Assembly: GCF_026723825.1 (NCBI RefSeq)
Contig: NZ_CP113519.1
Location: forward strand, 3,658,001 to 3,722,000
From: Pseudomonas sp. GOM7
Lineage (GTDB): Bacteria; Pseudomonadota; Gammaproteobacteria; Pseudomonadales; Pseudomonadaceae
Direction: 5' to 3'
Length of the DNA: 64,000 nucleotides
A program made the position numbers and the translations under genes. Numbering within the stretch: position 1 is the stretch's first letter; the number at the start of each line of letters is the position of its first letter. The notes under the pieces were generated by a model. The model worked only from the letters and a program-made list of their open reading frames with translations. It ran no database searches and had not been told where the DNA came from. This document shows, piece by piece, positions 9,408 through 19,154 of the stretch.

Positions 9408-10547
9408 TCATCCTCCTATCACCATGCGCGCGCTGACGCCGTCGTCCTCGCGGCTGGCCGAGCCCATCTGCACCGCGCGGCCAGTCTGTTCCAGGCGCTC
9501 ACGCAGGCCCTCCAGTTCGGCGAACCCCGGCGCCTGCAGTTGCAACGCCAGGTCGCCGCGGGTGGCGCTGTAGTCCACCTGCCTGACCTGTACCTGAGCC
9601 GCCCCACCCGCCTGCAAGGCGCTGGCGACGTCGCCGAGCACGCCGAGCAGCGGGCTGTCACGCCCCTGCGCTTCGGCCAGGTGCTGATCGAACTGCGCAC
9701 GCAGGTTGATCAGCTTGCTGTCCTGCGGGAACAGCTCGCGGTACAACGCTTCGCTGGCCTCGGCATAGGCACCGGCCTCACGCTGCAGATACCAACCCTG
9801 GGCCAGGTTGAAGCCCCACTGCAATAGCAGACACAAGGCCACCACGCTGCCCAGCGACTGCCAACGGCGCCAGCCGCTACCGGCCTCGCGCACGGTGAAC
9901 TCACCCTGGGCCAGATCGACGCCCTGCCCCACCTGAGCCAGCCATTGAAAGGGATGCGCCAGGCGCCGCAGTTCGTCCACCGGGCCCGGAGCGCTCATGC
10001 CCTCGGGCAAATGCGCCACCTGGGGCGTCGGGCAGCGTGCGGCCAGCAGCGGCCAGTCCTCGGCCTGCAACGCCAAGCGTACCGCCGATTCGCCGCCGAG
10101 CAGCCAGCGTTCGTGCAACCAGAGCAACTGGCTGCCCTCATGCGGCAGCATATCGGCATCCATGCGAATCGCTTCGGGCGGCCGTGCGGCGCAGAGCGCC
10201 AGGCATTCGCGCAGCCAGGCGGCACGCAGGGCATAGACCCGATAACGACCATCGGCCAGGGCCTCGCCCAGCGCCAGGTGCATCGCCTCCACCTCCTCGG
10301 CCAGCAGTTCCTCCACGGCGAACGGCAGGGCCTGGCGCAACCAGCGCGCCTTCTGCGTCGGCAACTGCACCGCGCAGCAGGTCACGGCCTCCACCGGCAG
10401 CACCAGTTGCCACGGCCCGTCCAATGCCTGCAACGCGGCCTGCAGGCTCAACGCCCGGCTGCTGTCGGCGGTCACCAGTTGCACCGGCAACTCGAGGTCG
10501 AGCCCCTGACAGGCCTGGGGCGGCAGAAAGATCCATCGTTGATTCAT
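9408..10547 (-). CDS. gspL: Type II secretion protein GspL (XcpY)
   Basis: A 379-residue bitopic protein. The cytoplasmic actin-like N-terminal domain binds the ATPase GspE. A single transmembrane helix near residue 235 (SVVALCLLLQWGFNLA) is followed by a periplasmic domain that pairs with GspM. GAGGAA lies about 9 bases before the ATG. It overlaps the end of gspK by 4 bases, which suggests coupled translation. Confidence 0.92.
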   Translation of the reverse strand: MNQRWIFLPPQACQGLDLELPVQLVTADSSRALSLQAALQALDGPWQLVLPVEAVTCCAVQLPTQKARWLRQALPFAVEELLAEEVEAMHLALGEALADGRYRVYALRAAWLRECLALCAARPPEAIRMDADMLPHEGSQLLWLHERWLLGGESAVRLALQAEDWPLLAARCPTPQVAHLPEGMSAPGPVDELRRLAHPFQWLAQVGQGVDLAQGEFTVREAGSGWRRWQSLGSVVALCLLLQWGFNLAQGWYLQREAGAYAEASEALYRELFPQDSKLINLRAQFDQHLAEAQGRDSPLLGVLGDVASALQAGGAAQVQVRQVDYSATRGDLALQLQAPGFAELEGLRERLEQTGRAVQMGSASREDDGVSARMVIGG

Positions 10548-11515
10548 GGTTGCGGTTCCTCGACGGGCGGCGGCGCGGCGCCGCCCTGCCCCAGATCACG
10601 GGCCAGTACGCTGACCTGGCCATCATTGCTGCGCTGCAGCAGGCTGCGCAATACCACGCGACGCTCACCGAGGCTGACCTCGCTGATCACCTCGAAATGA
10701 TTGCTGCCCACCGCCACACCCTGGCCGATGCCCGTGCCCAGACCAGCCAGCATGGGCTGCGCGGTGAACGCCGCCAGGCTGGCAAAGCCCTCGCGGCCAC
10801 GCGCCGCGACCAAGGCCGTCGCTGCGTTGCCATCGAGGCCATCGGCCAGGCTGGAAAGCACCAGCGCGCTGGCGGTGTTGACGTTGAGGGCCACCTCGCT
10901 CGGCAGGGCCGTGACGAAGGGCAGCAGGCGGCGATAGTCAGCCTCGTCCATCTCCAGCAGCAGTCGCAGTTCGGAGGCGTCGGTCAGGGAGCGGTTGGCG
11001 GCCCGATAAGGCGGCGTGGCCAGCAGGTATTGGTTGTCTTCGGCGCCCTGGCTGCCGAGCGGTTCGCTGTCGGCATCGAGCCAGTCGGCCAGGCGCTCGG
11101 CATAGGGTTTGTCGATCTGCAGGCGCAGCAGCAGGCGACGAAAGCGTTGCAGCGCCAGTTGATTGACCTGGCCTCGGCGCACCAGGCCATTGAGGTTGAA
11201 ACGGCCACTGGGGTCGAGGATGCGCACGCGCAGTTCGCCGCCTTCGTCCAGCGGGAAGCTCATGGGCTGTGCCCAGGGCTCGCCGAGGTGATCCACCGGC
11301 AGGCGCGGATCGCCCCGGCGCAGGTCGCGTTGCAGAATCGCCTTGGCCAGGGTCTCGCCGCCCAGGGCGTACTGCCAGGCCTGGTTGACGTGCAACTGGT
11401 TGGCGCTGCTGCGGATCGATAGCTGCTGACGGGCGATCAGGCCGGCGCACACCACCGTGACCACGGCCACCACCAGCAGCACGGTGATCAGGGCCACGCC
11501 GCGCTGAAGCCTCAT
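10544..11515 (-). CDS. gspK: Type II secretion minor pseudopilin GspK (XcpX)
   Basis: A 323-residue minor pseudopilin that caps the pseudopilus tip with GspI and GspJ. The prepilin leader MRLQRG is followed by ALITVLLVVAVVTVVCAGL. As is typical of GspK, the residue at position +5 after the cleavage site is not Glu. The large domain inserted in the pilin fold explains the length. Start and stop overlap the neighbours by 4 bases each. Confidence 0.92.
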   Translation of the reverse strand: MRLQRGVALITVLLVVAVVTVVCAGLIARQQLSIRSSANQLHVNQAWQYALGGETLAKAILQRDLRRGDPRLPVDHLGEPWAQPMSFPLDEGGELRVRILDPSGRFNLNGLVRRGQVNQLALQRFRRLLLRLQIDKPYAERLADWLDADSEPLGSQGAEDNQYLLATPPYRAANRSLTDASELRLLLEMDEADYRRLLPFVTALPSEVALNVNTASALVLSSLADGLDGNAATALVAARGREGFASLAAFTAQPMLAGLGTGIGQGVAVGSNHFEVISEVSLGERRVVLRSLLQRSNDGQVSVLARDLGQGGAAPPPVEEPQP

Positions 11516-12177
11516 GGCTGCACCTGCGTGCCGGCGGGCGCCGTTTCCGGGGGCAGATCCGGCAGGCGTATCAGCCGGCGCAGCTCACCGTAGCGACGAT
11601 GCTCCAGGCGCAGCTCCAGCGCGCGCGGCAGCTCGACGAGCCGCGCCTCTCCGCTGCGCTCGGGCAGCGGCCAGTCGCTCTGCCACTGCCCGTCCTTGTC
11701 GAGGTAGCGCAGGCTCAGGCTGGTCACGCCATCGAGTGCACGCTGCACCTGCGGCAGGCTGTCCTGGGCGCGGTCGAGCACGCGCCAGTAACGCCGCTGC
11801 CATTGCTCGCCGCTCAGTTGCCAGCGCACCCGCTGCAGCTCGGCGCGTGGCTGGCCGAGCGGGTTGCGCCAGCCGGCGCGGGTCAGCTCCAGCGCCGAGG
11901 CATCGTTCAGATCACTGTGCAGGGCCGGTTGTGCATCGCCGAAGCCGTCGCGAACGGGGCGCACCGCCACTTGCCGCACATCGCGCTCGAAAGCGGAGAT
12001 GGCGCGGGTCAGTTCGCGCAACTGGCGTTCGTGCTCACGGGTGACGGCATCGGCGCTGAGCACGCTGTCGAGCATGCGGTAAGTGGCCAGCCCCAGCAGG
12101 GCGAAGATGGCAATGGCGATCAGCAACTCCAGCAGGGTGAAGCCTCGTTGCAGTGAAACCGTAGGGAGACGGATCAC
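11512..12177 (-). CDS. gspJ: Type II secretion minor pseudopilin GspJ (XcpW)
   Basis: A 221-residue minor pseudopilin with prepilin motif RGFTLLELLIAIAIFALLG, cleaved by the prepilin peptidase before the Phe. The start is a GTG that forms a 4-base GTGA overlap with the gspI stop. It joins GspI and GspK at the pseudopilus tip. Confidence 0.92.
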   Translation of the reverse strand: MIRLPTVSLQRGFTLLELLIAIAIFALLGLATYRMLDSVLSADAVTREHERQLRELTRAISAFERDVRQVAVRPVRDGFGDAQPALHSDLNDASALELTRAGWRNPLGQPRAELQRVRWQLSGEQWQRRYWRVLDRAQDSLPQVQRALDGVTSLSLRYLDKDGQWQSDWPLPERSGEARLVELPRALELRLEHRRYGELRRLIRLPDLPPETAPAGTQVQP

Positions 12178-12560
12178 TGCGGCGTCTCCAGGAAGCCGCT
12201 AAGGCTGACCACCGCGCGCTCGCGCAGGTCGCCGCTGGCGCTGCGCTGCTCGGGCGCCACCCACAGGGTCACGCGGCGCATGGCCGGCTCGCTGGTGGCC
12301 TCGATCTCGCTCTGCCACACCCAACGGCGCCCGGCGAACTCCACCTGGCCCTGATCACGACCATCGGCGGGCGGTGTGTCGGCCAGTTGCAGCTCGGTCA
12401 AGCGGTTGTCGGCCACCCACATGGCCAGGGTCTTGTCCTCCAGTTGGCCAGCGGTGCGCACGCTGCGGGCGCTGGCCGTCAGCACGCTGGCGGCGACCAG
12501 GGCGAAGATGGCCAGGGCCACCAGCACTTCGAGCAGGGTAAAGCCGCGTGCTGATTTCAT
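12174..12560 (-). CDS. gspI: Type II secretion minor pseudopilin GspI (XcpV)
   Basis: A 128-residue minor pseudopilin with leader MKSARG and hydrophobic helix FTLLEVLVALAIFALVAAS, including the conserved Glu5. It initiates assembly of the tip complex. It overlaps both neighbours by 4 bases. Confidence 0.92.
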   Translation of the reverse strand: MKSARGFTLLEVLVALAIFALVAASVLTASARSVRTAGQLEDKTLAMWVADNRLTELQLADTPPADGRDQGQVEFAGRRWVWQSEIEATSEPAMRRVTLWVAPEQRSASGDLRERAVVSLSGFLETPQ

Positions 12561-13099
12561 CCGCTGCGCCCCGTGCCCAGCTCCTCGACACGCGGCAGGC
12601 CGAAGCCATCGCTGGACAGTTGCAGGCGCAGGCCATCACGCCGGCGTTCGCCCAGGCGCAGCCGGAAAGGGGTCAGCTCGCCGCTGGAGAGAATCAGCAG
12701 TTGCGGGTTATCGGCGCTGGCCTTGGCCGGCAGGCTCGCGGCCTGGTCGGCATCTTCGCCCTCCACCTCGAGCGTCAGCTCGGCCCAGCCAGGCAGACGA
12801 TGGGCCTGCTCATCCAACGCCTGCCACTCGGCACGTTGCGGGTCGTAGCGCAGCACCCGGTAGCTTTCGCGGGTGAAACTCAGCCCGTACTCACGGTTGT
12901 CCAGCACCGCTTCGTCGGTCAGTACGCCGATCAGCCCGCTGAGGCGCTCGGCCTCGCTACGCAGCTCGCGTGCCGGGCCGGCAATGCCGGTACTGAGCAC
13001 CGCCAGGCCGATCAAGCAACCGAGGATGACCAGCACCACCAGCAGCTCGATCAGGGTGAAGCCGCGCTGGCCAAAATGTGTAGGGGCGAGCGACGGCAT
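12557..13099 (-). CDS. gspH: Type II secretion minor pseudopilin GspH (XcpU)
   Basis: A 180-residue minor pseudopilin with a longer leader (MPSLAPTHFGQRG) before FTLIELLVVLVILGCLIGLA. It links the tip complex to the GspG shaft. It lies 7 bases after the gspG stop and overlaps gspI by 4 bases. Confidence 0.92.
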   Translation of the reverse strand: MPSLAPTHFGQRGFTLIELLVVLVILGCLIGLAVLSTGIAGPARELRSEAERLSGLIGVLTDEAVLDNREYGLSFTRESYRVLRYDPQRAEWQALDEQAHRLPGWAELTLEVEGEDADQAASLPAKASADNPQLLILSSGELTPFRLRLGERRRDGLRLQLSSDGFGLPRVEELGTGRSG

Positions 13100-13106
13100 G
13101 ATCGGG

Positions 13107-13535
13107 TCAGAGATCCCAGTTGCCGATGTCGGCGTTCAGGTCGCTACCGCCCTGCTTGCCGTCGGCGCCGAGGGAATAGAGGTCGAAGGCGCCGCCCTTG
13201 GTACCGGGTGCCAGGTACTGGTAGGGGTTGCCCCAGGGGTCGATGGGCAGGCGCTTGAGGTAGCCGTCCTTGTTCCAGTTCTTCGCCAGCGGGTTGCCAC
13301 CCGGCTTGCTTACCAGCGCCTCCAGGCCCTGCTGGGTACTGGGGTAGTTGTGGTTGTCGAGCTTGTACATGTCCAGCGCCGCGCCGATGGCGCGGATATC
13401 GTTCTGCGCGGCGGTGACCTTGGCCTGATCCGGCCGGCTCATCACCTGCGGCACCACCAGGGCAGCGAGGATCCCGAGGATCACCACCACCACCATGATT
13501 TCGATAAGCGTGAAACCTGCTTGTCTGCTTTTCAC
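13107..13535 (-). CDS. gspG: Type II secretion major pseudopilin GspG (XcpT)
   Basis: A 142-residue major pseudopilin that builds the shaft. The prepilin motif is GFTLIEIMVVVVILGILAA. The C-terminal half has the calcium-site region typical of GspG (WGNPYQY, then DLYSLGADGKQGG). The only start matching the family is a GTG at 13535, since the next residues KSRQAGFTL are already the leader. Confidence 0.95.
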   Translation of the reverse strand: MKSRQAGFTLIEIMVVVVILGILAALVVPQVMSRPDQAKVTAAQNDIRAIGAALDMYKLDNHNYPSTQQGLEALVSKPGGNPLAKNWNKDGYLKRLPIDPWGNPYQYLAPGTKGGAFDLYSLGADGKQGGSDLNADIGNWDL

Positions 13536-13539
13536 CTAG

Positions 13540-14757
13540 TTACCCCACCATTTGGTTCAAGGAAAGAATCGGCAGCAGGATGGCCAGTACGATCACCAGC
13601 ACCACTGCGCCCATGAAGACCAGCATGAACGGCTCGAACAATCCGACCAGCAAGGCGATCTGTGCGCTCAGGTCGTTTTCCTGGTTCTTCGCCGTGCGCG
13701 CCAGCATCTGATCCAGCTCGCCGGAGCGCTCGCCGCTGGCGATCATATGCAGCATCATCGGCGGAAACTGCCCGGTGGCCTCCAGCGAACGGGTCAGGCT
13801 GCCGCCCTCGCGCACCTTCTGCGCCGCTACCTGCACCTCGCCACGGATCACTCGGTTGGCGATCACCTCGCCGGCAATTGCCAAAGCTTCCACCAATGGC
13901 ACGCCACTGCGGGTGAGGATGGCCAATGTCGAGGCGAAGCGCGCGCAATCGGTGGCGCGCCCCAGCCGCCCGATCAGCGGCAGACGCAGCAAAAAACCAT
14001 GCCAGCGCAGGCGCAGCGCTTCGTCGCGCAAGGCCATGCGCAAGGCCACCACGCCGAGGCCCAGCACCAGTACCGCAAGCAGGCCCCAGGCCTTGACCCA
14101 GTCGCTCAGGGCGATCAGCCCACGGGTCAGCAGCGGCAGGGTTTGCCCGGAATCGACGAACACCTTAACCACGTCCGGCACCACGTAGCCAAGCAGAAAA
14201 CCCACGATCAGCAGGGAGGCACACATCAGGATCACCGGATAGAGCAGCGCCAGTTGCACCTTCTGCCGCGACTGCTGGCGCTGTTCGGTGTAGTCGGCCA
14301 GTTGCTCCAGCACCGGGCCGAGGTGCCCGGCATGCTCGCCCGCGGCCACCGTGGCGCGGTACAGCTCGGGGAAGGCGGCGGGAAACTCCTTGAGGCTGGC
14401 GGCCAGGCTGTGGCCCTCCAGCACACGGGCGCGCACCGCCAGCAACATGCCCTGGATACGTGCATGGGTGGCTTGCGCCGCCGCGGCGCGCAGGGCTTCT
14501 TCGATGGGCAGCGCCGCCTGGATCAGGGTCGCCAGTTGCCGCGTGACCAGAGCCAGGTCGCGTGCCGACAGGCCACGGGCAAAGCCCAGGCGCGTGCCGC
14601 CACTGCTCTGCTCGCGGCTGCGCGTGGCCTTGACCTCCAGCGGTGCCAACTGCCGCTCACGCAAAAGCTGACGCACCTGGCGCGCACTGTCGGCCTCCAG
14701 CACGCCCTTCTGCTGGCGACCACGACCGTCGAGGGCGATGTACTCGAAGGCGGCCAT
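13540..14757 (-). CDS. gspF: Type II secretion inner-membrane platform protein GspF (XcpS)
   Basis: A 405-residue polytopic protein with two T2SF repeats: a first cytoplasmic domain, a helix near residue 175-200, a second domain, and two helices at the end (FEPFMLVFMGAVVLVIVLAI). It forms the core that GspE turns or drives. Its ATG directly follows the TAA of gspE with no spacer. Confidence 0.95.
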   Translation of the reverse strand: MAAFEYIALDGRGRQQKGVLEADSARQVRQLLRERQLAPLEVKATRSREQSSGGTRLGFARGLSARDLALVTRQLATLIQAALPIEEALRAAAAQATHARIQGMLLAVRARVLEGHSLAASLKEFPAAFPELYRATVAAGEHAGHLGPVLEQLADYTEQRQQSRQKVQLALLYPVILMCASLLIVGFLLGYVVPDVVKVFVDSGQTLPLLTRGLIALSDWVKAWGLLAVLVLGLGVVALRMALRDEALRLRWHGFLLRLPLIGRLGRATDCARFASTLAILTRSGVPLVEALAIAGEVIANRVIRGEVQVAAQKVREGGSLTRSLEATGQFPPMMLHMIASGERSGELDQMLARTAKNQENDLSAQIALLVGLFEPFMLVFMGAVVLVIVLAILLPILSLNQMVG

Positions 14758-16245
14758 TTATTCTTCTCGCGTCACGCGCAACACTTCCTCCACCGTGGTC
14801 ACCCCTTCCAGCACCTTGCGCCGACCATCGTCGCGGATGCTCGGGCCCAGGGTGCGGGCGTGGCGGGTCATGTCCTGCTCGGAGGCCCGGCTGTGCACCA
14901 GGGTGCGCATGGTTTCGTCGAACACCACCAGTTCGTAGATGCCGGTACGCCCGCGATAGCCCTGCTGATGGCACTGGGCGCAACCGCGCGCATGGTACAG
15001 GGTCGGCGGCGAGTTGGCCGGCACGCCGAGCAGCACGCATTCGGTGGCATCGGCGGTATAGGCCTCCTTGCACGCCGGGCACAGCACCCGCACCAGGCGC
15101 TGGGCCAACACGCCGAGCAGGGATGACGACAGCAAAAAGGGCTCCACGCCCATGTCCACCAGGCGGGTGATGGCACCGATGGCGCTGTTGGTGTGCAGGG
15201 TCGAGAGCACCAGGTGACCAGTGAGCGAGGCCTGCACGGCGATTTCGGCGGTTTCCTTGTCGCGGATCTCGCCGACCATCACCACGTCCGGATCCTGGCG
15301 CAGGATGGCGCGCAGGCCACGGGCAAAGGTCATGTCCACCTTGGCGTTGACCTGGGTCTGGCCGATGCCTTCGAGGTGGTACTCGATGGGGTCTTCGACG
15401 GTGAGGATGTTGCGCGTATGGTCATTAAGGCTGACCAGGCTGGCGTAGAGGGTGGTGGTCTTGCCCGAGCCGGTGGGGCCGGTGACCAGCAGGATGCCGT
15501 GCGGCTTGCGCACGGTTTCTTCCATCAGCGCGCGGTCTTCACTGCGCATGCCCAGGTGTTGCAGCGACAGGCGCCCGGCCTGCTTGTCGAGCAGACGCAG
15601 CACCACCCGCTCGCCATTGGCCGAAGGCAGCGTGGACACACGGATGTCCACCTCGCGCCCGCCCACCTTGAGAGAAATGCGCCCGTCTTGCGGCACGCGC
15701 TTCTCAGCGATGTCCAGGCGCGCCATCACCTTCACCCGCGACACCAGCAAGGCGGCCAGCTCACGCTTGGGTTCGAGCACTTCACGCAGGATGCCGTCGA
15801 CGCGAAAGCGCACCACCAGGCGTTTCTCGAAGGTTTCCAGGTGGATGTCGGAAGCGTTTTCCTTGATCGCCTCGCCGAGGATGGCGTTGATCAGGCGGAT
15901 GATCGGCGCGTCGTCTTCCTGCTCCAGCAGGTCTTCGGTTTCCGGCACCTGCTCGGCCAGCGAGGCCAGGTCGAAACTGCCGCCGATGTCCTCGGCCAGT
16001 TGCATGGAGGCCGAGTCATGCTGGTAGGCAGCGCCCAGTGCCTGGGCGAACTCGCTGGCCCCGAGCGCCTGCAAAGGCAGGCTACGCCCGGCGAAGCGCT
16101 GCGCCTCGGCCAGGGCTGCCAGCTCGCAGTCGGCGCGGTGGATCAGGCAGACGCGCCCCTCGTGCAGGCCGAATACCACGCCATGGCGTTTGGCAAAACT
16201 GAAGGGCAAGCGGCGCAATGGCGTTTCCGGCAGCGAAGCATTCAT
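14758..16245 (-). CDS. gspE: Type II secretion ATPase GspE (XcpR)
   Basis: A 495-residue cytoplasmic hexameric ATPase that powers pseudopilus assembly. Walker A is GPTGSGKTTTL near residue 257 and the Walker B region is DPDVVMVGEIRD. A tetracysteine zinc motif (CPAC, later CAQC) lies near residues 390-430. The N-terminal part contacts GspL. It is the first gene of the nine-gene minus-strand operon gspE-F-G-H-I-J-K-L-M, the same order as xcpR to xcpZ. Confidence 0.95.
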   Translation of the reverse strand: MNASLPETPLRRLPFSFAKRHGVVFGLHEGRVCLIHRADCELAALAEAQRFAGRSLPLQALGASEFAQALGAAYQHDSASMQLAEDIGGSFDLASLAEQVPETEDLLEQEDDAPIIRLINAILGEAIKENASDIHLETFEKRLVVRFRVDGILREVLEPKRELAALLVSRVKVMARLDIAEKRVPQDGRISLKVGGREVDIRVSTLPSANGERVVLRLLDKQAGRLSLQHLGMRSEDRALMEETVRKPHGILLVTGPTGSGKTTTLYASLVSLNDHTRNILTVEDPIEYHLEGIGQTQVNAKVDMTFARGLRAILRQDPDVVMVGEIRDKETAEIAVQASLTGHLVLSTLHTNSAIGAITRLVDMGVEPFLLSSSLLGVLAQRLVRVLCPACKEAYTADATECVLLGVPANSPPTLYHARGCAQCHQQGYRGRTGIYELVVFDETMRTLVHSRASEQDMTRHARTLGPSIRDDGRRKVLEGVTTVEEVLRVTREE

Positions 16246-16518
16246 GCAGCGAACCTTGAATCTGAACCTGATGCCTGGAGTCTCGCAGCCTAATGCGACA
16301 ACTGATACACAGAGTTGTCACCCAAGTCCGGCAGCATCGAAGGGTTCAACGCGCCGCACATGTGCTGGCCAGGGTTTCTTGTGGTAATGATGCAGCCATC
16401 TTTAACACATTGCCGAGAGCCATTCACCCATCTAATTCAGGGGATACCAAGCGGGTTCAGGCTGCTATGATCGGCCCGCGCCGTCTCCAAGAAGAACTAG
16501 AACGCCGTTTCCGGAGTG
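16246..16518. promoter_or_regulatory. Divergent promoter region between gspE and gspC
   Basis: This roughly 270-bp spacer must contain promoters for both halves of the secretion locus. In P. aeruginosa the equivalent region responds to quorum sensing. I looked for a las/rhl-type dyad (CT-N12-AG) and did not find one I would defend. Confidence 0.35.
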
Positions 16519-17154
16519 ATGCATTTGCCCGTTCACCTGCGCTTGAAGGACAGAGCCCCAACCCTGATTGGCGCCTCGCTGCTGATCATCATGAGTCTCG
16601 CCCTCGCCTGGCAGAGCGCCGACCTGCTGCGCCTGGTGCGTGGCCCGTTGCCCACTGCCAGCAGCGCCAGCAACAGCGCCCCGACACCGACCACCAGCGC
16701 CCCCATCGCCCAGCTCTTCGGCACGGCGCAACGGCCCGAGAGTGGCCCGCCGCCAGCCACCAACCTGCAACTGACCCTGCTCGGCAGCTTCGTGCACAGC
16801 GACCCGCAACGCTCCAGCGCGCTGATCCAGCGCCAGGGCCAGCCGGCGCAGCTTTATCGCCTGGGCAGCGAAGTGGACAACGGCGTACGCCTCGACGCGG
16901 TCTACGCCGACCATGTTGAGCTGCTGCGCAACGGCCGCCGCGAAAGCCTAGGTTTCCCTCGTCCCAGCAGCAGCTCGTACAGTGTTCCGGCCATGCCCGA
17001 CGCGACCACCGACAGCACCCTCGACCAGCTCGAGCAACTGCAGCAGGACAACAGCGAAGAACTGCGCCAGCGCATGCAGGCGTTGCGTGAACAAATGGAA
17101 GCCGGTGCCGTCGAGCCGGAAAACCCCACCGATCAGCCCCAGGAAAGCGACTGA
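16519..17154 (+). CDS. gspC: Type II secretion protein GspC (XcpP)
   Basis: A 211-residue inner-membrane protein. The transmembrane helix at about residues 16-36 (LIGASLLIIMSLALAW) is followed by a Pro/Ser/Thr-rich linker and the homology region that binds the secretin (AQLFGTA onward). A C-terminal coiled coil (LDQLEQLQQ, ELRQRMQALREQ) takes the place of a PDZ domain, as in XcpP. The start is uncertain: GGAG ends only 2 bases before the ATG at 16519, and a TTG at 16525 has better spacing. A stop at 16498 rules out anything further upstream. Confidence 0.88.
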   Translation: MHLPVHLRLKDRAPTLIGASLLIIMSLALAWQSADLLRLVRGPLPTASSASNSAPTPTTSAPIAQLFGTAQRPESGPPPATNLQLTLLGSFVHSDPQRSSALIQRQGQPAQLYRLGSEVDNGVRLDAVYADHVELLRNGRRESLGFPRPSSSSYSVPAMPDATTDSTLDQLEQLQQDNSEELRQRMQALREQMEAGAVEPENPTDQPQESD

Positions 17155-17158
17155 ACCG

Positions 17159-19105
17159 ATGCATGCCCTCCGTAGCCGATTGACCTTCGCCCTGCTCCTG
17201 GCCAGTCTCGCCAGCGCCCCTCTGCCGCTGTACGCCGAAATAACCCCGGCCGCCGGTGGCAACCAGCAGCAAGAAAGCTGGACCATCAACCTCAAGGGCG
17301 CGGACATCCGCGAGTTCATCGACCAGATCGCCGCCATCACCGGGCAGACCTTCGTCGTCGACCCCCGGGTCAAGGGCCAGGTCACCGTGGTATCCAGCAC
17401 GCCGCTGGGGCTGTCCGAGGTCTACCAGCTCTTCCTCTCGGTGATGGCCACCCATGGCTTCAGCGTGATGACCCAGGGCGACCAGGCGCGCATCGTGCCC
17501 AATGCCGAGGCCAAGGCCGAAGCCGACAGCAGCCGCCCCGCCCCGGATCGCCTGGAGACCCGCCTGATCCAGGCGCAGCAGACGCCGGTGGCCGAACTCA
17601 TACCGCTGATTCGCCCGCTGGTGCCGCAGTACGGCCACCTGGCCGCCGTCACCTCGGCCAACGCCCTGATCATCAGCGACCGCAGCGCCAACATTGCGCG
17701 CATCGAAGAGCTGGTGCGCCAGCTCGACCACAGCGGCGCCCAGGACTTCACCGTGGTCACCCTGCAGAACGCCTGGGTGATGGACGCCGCCGAGGTGCTC
17801 AACAACAGCATCGCCCGCGGTCAGGCCAAGGGCACCAGCGCCACCCAGGTGGTGGCCGACGCCCGCACCAATCGCCTGATCCTGCTCGGCCCACCGGAAG
17901 CCCGCGCCAAGCTGGCCGACCTGGCCCGCTCGCTGGACGGCCCCAGCAGCCGCTCGGCCAATACCCGAGTCATCCGCCTGCGCCACAACGACGCCAAATC
18001 CCTGGCCGAAACCCTCGGGGAAATCTCCGAAGGCCTGAAGAACCAACAAGGCAGCGATGCCACCAGCAAACCGGCGAATATCCTCATCCGCGCCGACGAG
18101 AGCCTCAACGCCCTGGTGCTGCTGGCCGAACCGGACATGGTGGCCACCCTCGAAGACATCGTGCGCCAGCTCGACGTACCCCGCGCCCAGGTGATGGTCG
18201 AGGCGGCCATCGTCGAGATTTCCGGCGACATCACCGACGCCCTCGGCGTGCAGTGGGCGGTGGATGGTCGCAGCGGCAGCGGCGGCCGTGGCAGCCTCGG
18301 CGGCGTCAACTTCGGCGGCACCGGGCTGTCGGTCGGCACCGTGCTGCAAATCCTGCAGAGCGGCGAAATCCCCGACAACACCAGCCTGCCCGATGGCGCC
18401 ATCATCGGCGTCGGCAGCGACCGCTTCGGCGCGCTGATCACCGCGCTGTCGGCCAACAGCAAGAGCAACCTGCTGTCCACGCCGAGCCTGCTGACCCTGG
18501 ACAACCAGAAGGCGGAAATCCTCGTGGGGCAGAACGTGCCCTTCCAGACCGGCTCCTACACCACCGATGCCGCCGGCTCCAGCAACCCCTTCACCACCAT
18601 CGAGCGCAAGGATATCGGCGTCACCCTCAAGGTCACCCCGCACATCAACGAAGGCGCCACCCTGCGCCTGGAAATCGAGCAGGAAATCTCCTCCATCGCC
18701 CCCAGCACCGGGCTCAACGCCCAGGCGGTGGATCTGGTGACCAACAAGCGCTCGATCAAGAGCACCATCCTCGCCGACGATGGCCAGGTGATCGTGCTCG
18801 GCGGGCTGATCCAGGACGACGTCACCCAGGCTGTGTCCAAGGTGCCTCTGCTGGGTGACATTCCCCTGATCGGTGGGCTGTTCCGCTCTACCCGCGACTC
18901 GCACATCAAACGCAACCTGATGGTCTTCCTGCGGCCCACCGTGGTGCGCGACGGCGCCGGCCTGGCGGCGCTTTCCGGCAAGAAATACGGCGACATCCGC
19001 ATTCTCGGCAATGGCGGCGGGCAAGGCAGCCCGAGCATCCTGCCGAGCACCCCGACGCAACTCTTCGACGGCCAGGGCACACCGGCGGTGGATTTGCGCC
19101 AGTGA
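17159..19105 (+). CDS. gspD: Type II secretion outer-membrane secretin GspD (XcpQ)
   Basis: A 648-residue secretin forming the outer-membrane gate. The signal peptide (LTFALLLASLASAPLPLYAE) is followed by the N0 domain (about WTINLKGADIREFIDQIAAI), three N-domain repeats to about residue 330, and the C-terminal secretin domain with VPLLGDIPLIGGLF. The start at 17159 lies 4 bases after the gspC stop. The frame stays open upstream but those residues are a shadow of gspC. The two genes form the plus-strand operon that completes the system. Confidence 0.95.
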   Translation: MHALRSRLTFALLLASLASAPLPLYAEITPAAGGNQQQESWTINLKGADIREFIDQIAAITGQTFVVDPRVKGQVTVVSSTPLGLSEVYQLFLSVMATHGFSVMTQGDQARIVPNAEAKAEADSSRPAPDRLETRLIQAQQTPVAELIPLIRPLVPQYGHLAAVTSANALIISDRSANIARIEELVRQLDHSGAQDFTVVTLQNAWVMDAAEVLNNSIARGQAKGTSATQVVADARTNRLILLGPPEARAKLADLARSLDGPSSRSANTRVIRLRHNDAKSLAETLGEISEGLKNQQGSDATSKPANILIRADESLNALVLLAEPDMVATLEDIVRQLDVPRAQVMVEAAIVEISGDITDALGVQWAVDGRSGSGGRGSLGGVNFGGTGLSVGTVLQILQSGEIPDNTSLPDGAIIGVGSDRFGALITALSANSKSNLLSTPSLLTLDNQKAEILVGQNVPFQTGSYTTDAAGSSNPFTTIERKDIGVTLKVTPHINEGATLRLEIEQEISSIAPSTGLNAQAVDLVTNKRSIKSTILADDGQVIVLGGLIQDDVTQAVSKVPLLGDIPLIGGLFRSTRDSHIKRNLMVFLRPTVVRDGAGLAALSGKKYGDIRILGNGGGQGSPSILPSTPTQLFDGQGTPAVDLRQ

Positions 19106-19154
19106 GGGCAAACGGCTTGCGAGTGCGCCAGCACGACCTGCAAAGCGTGTTTGC

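Noticed and set aside
9406..9411. ATG at 9411 as start of gspM
   Set aside because: It directly abuts the GGAGG box, leaving no spacing; the next ATG at 9405 fits the box.
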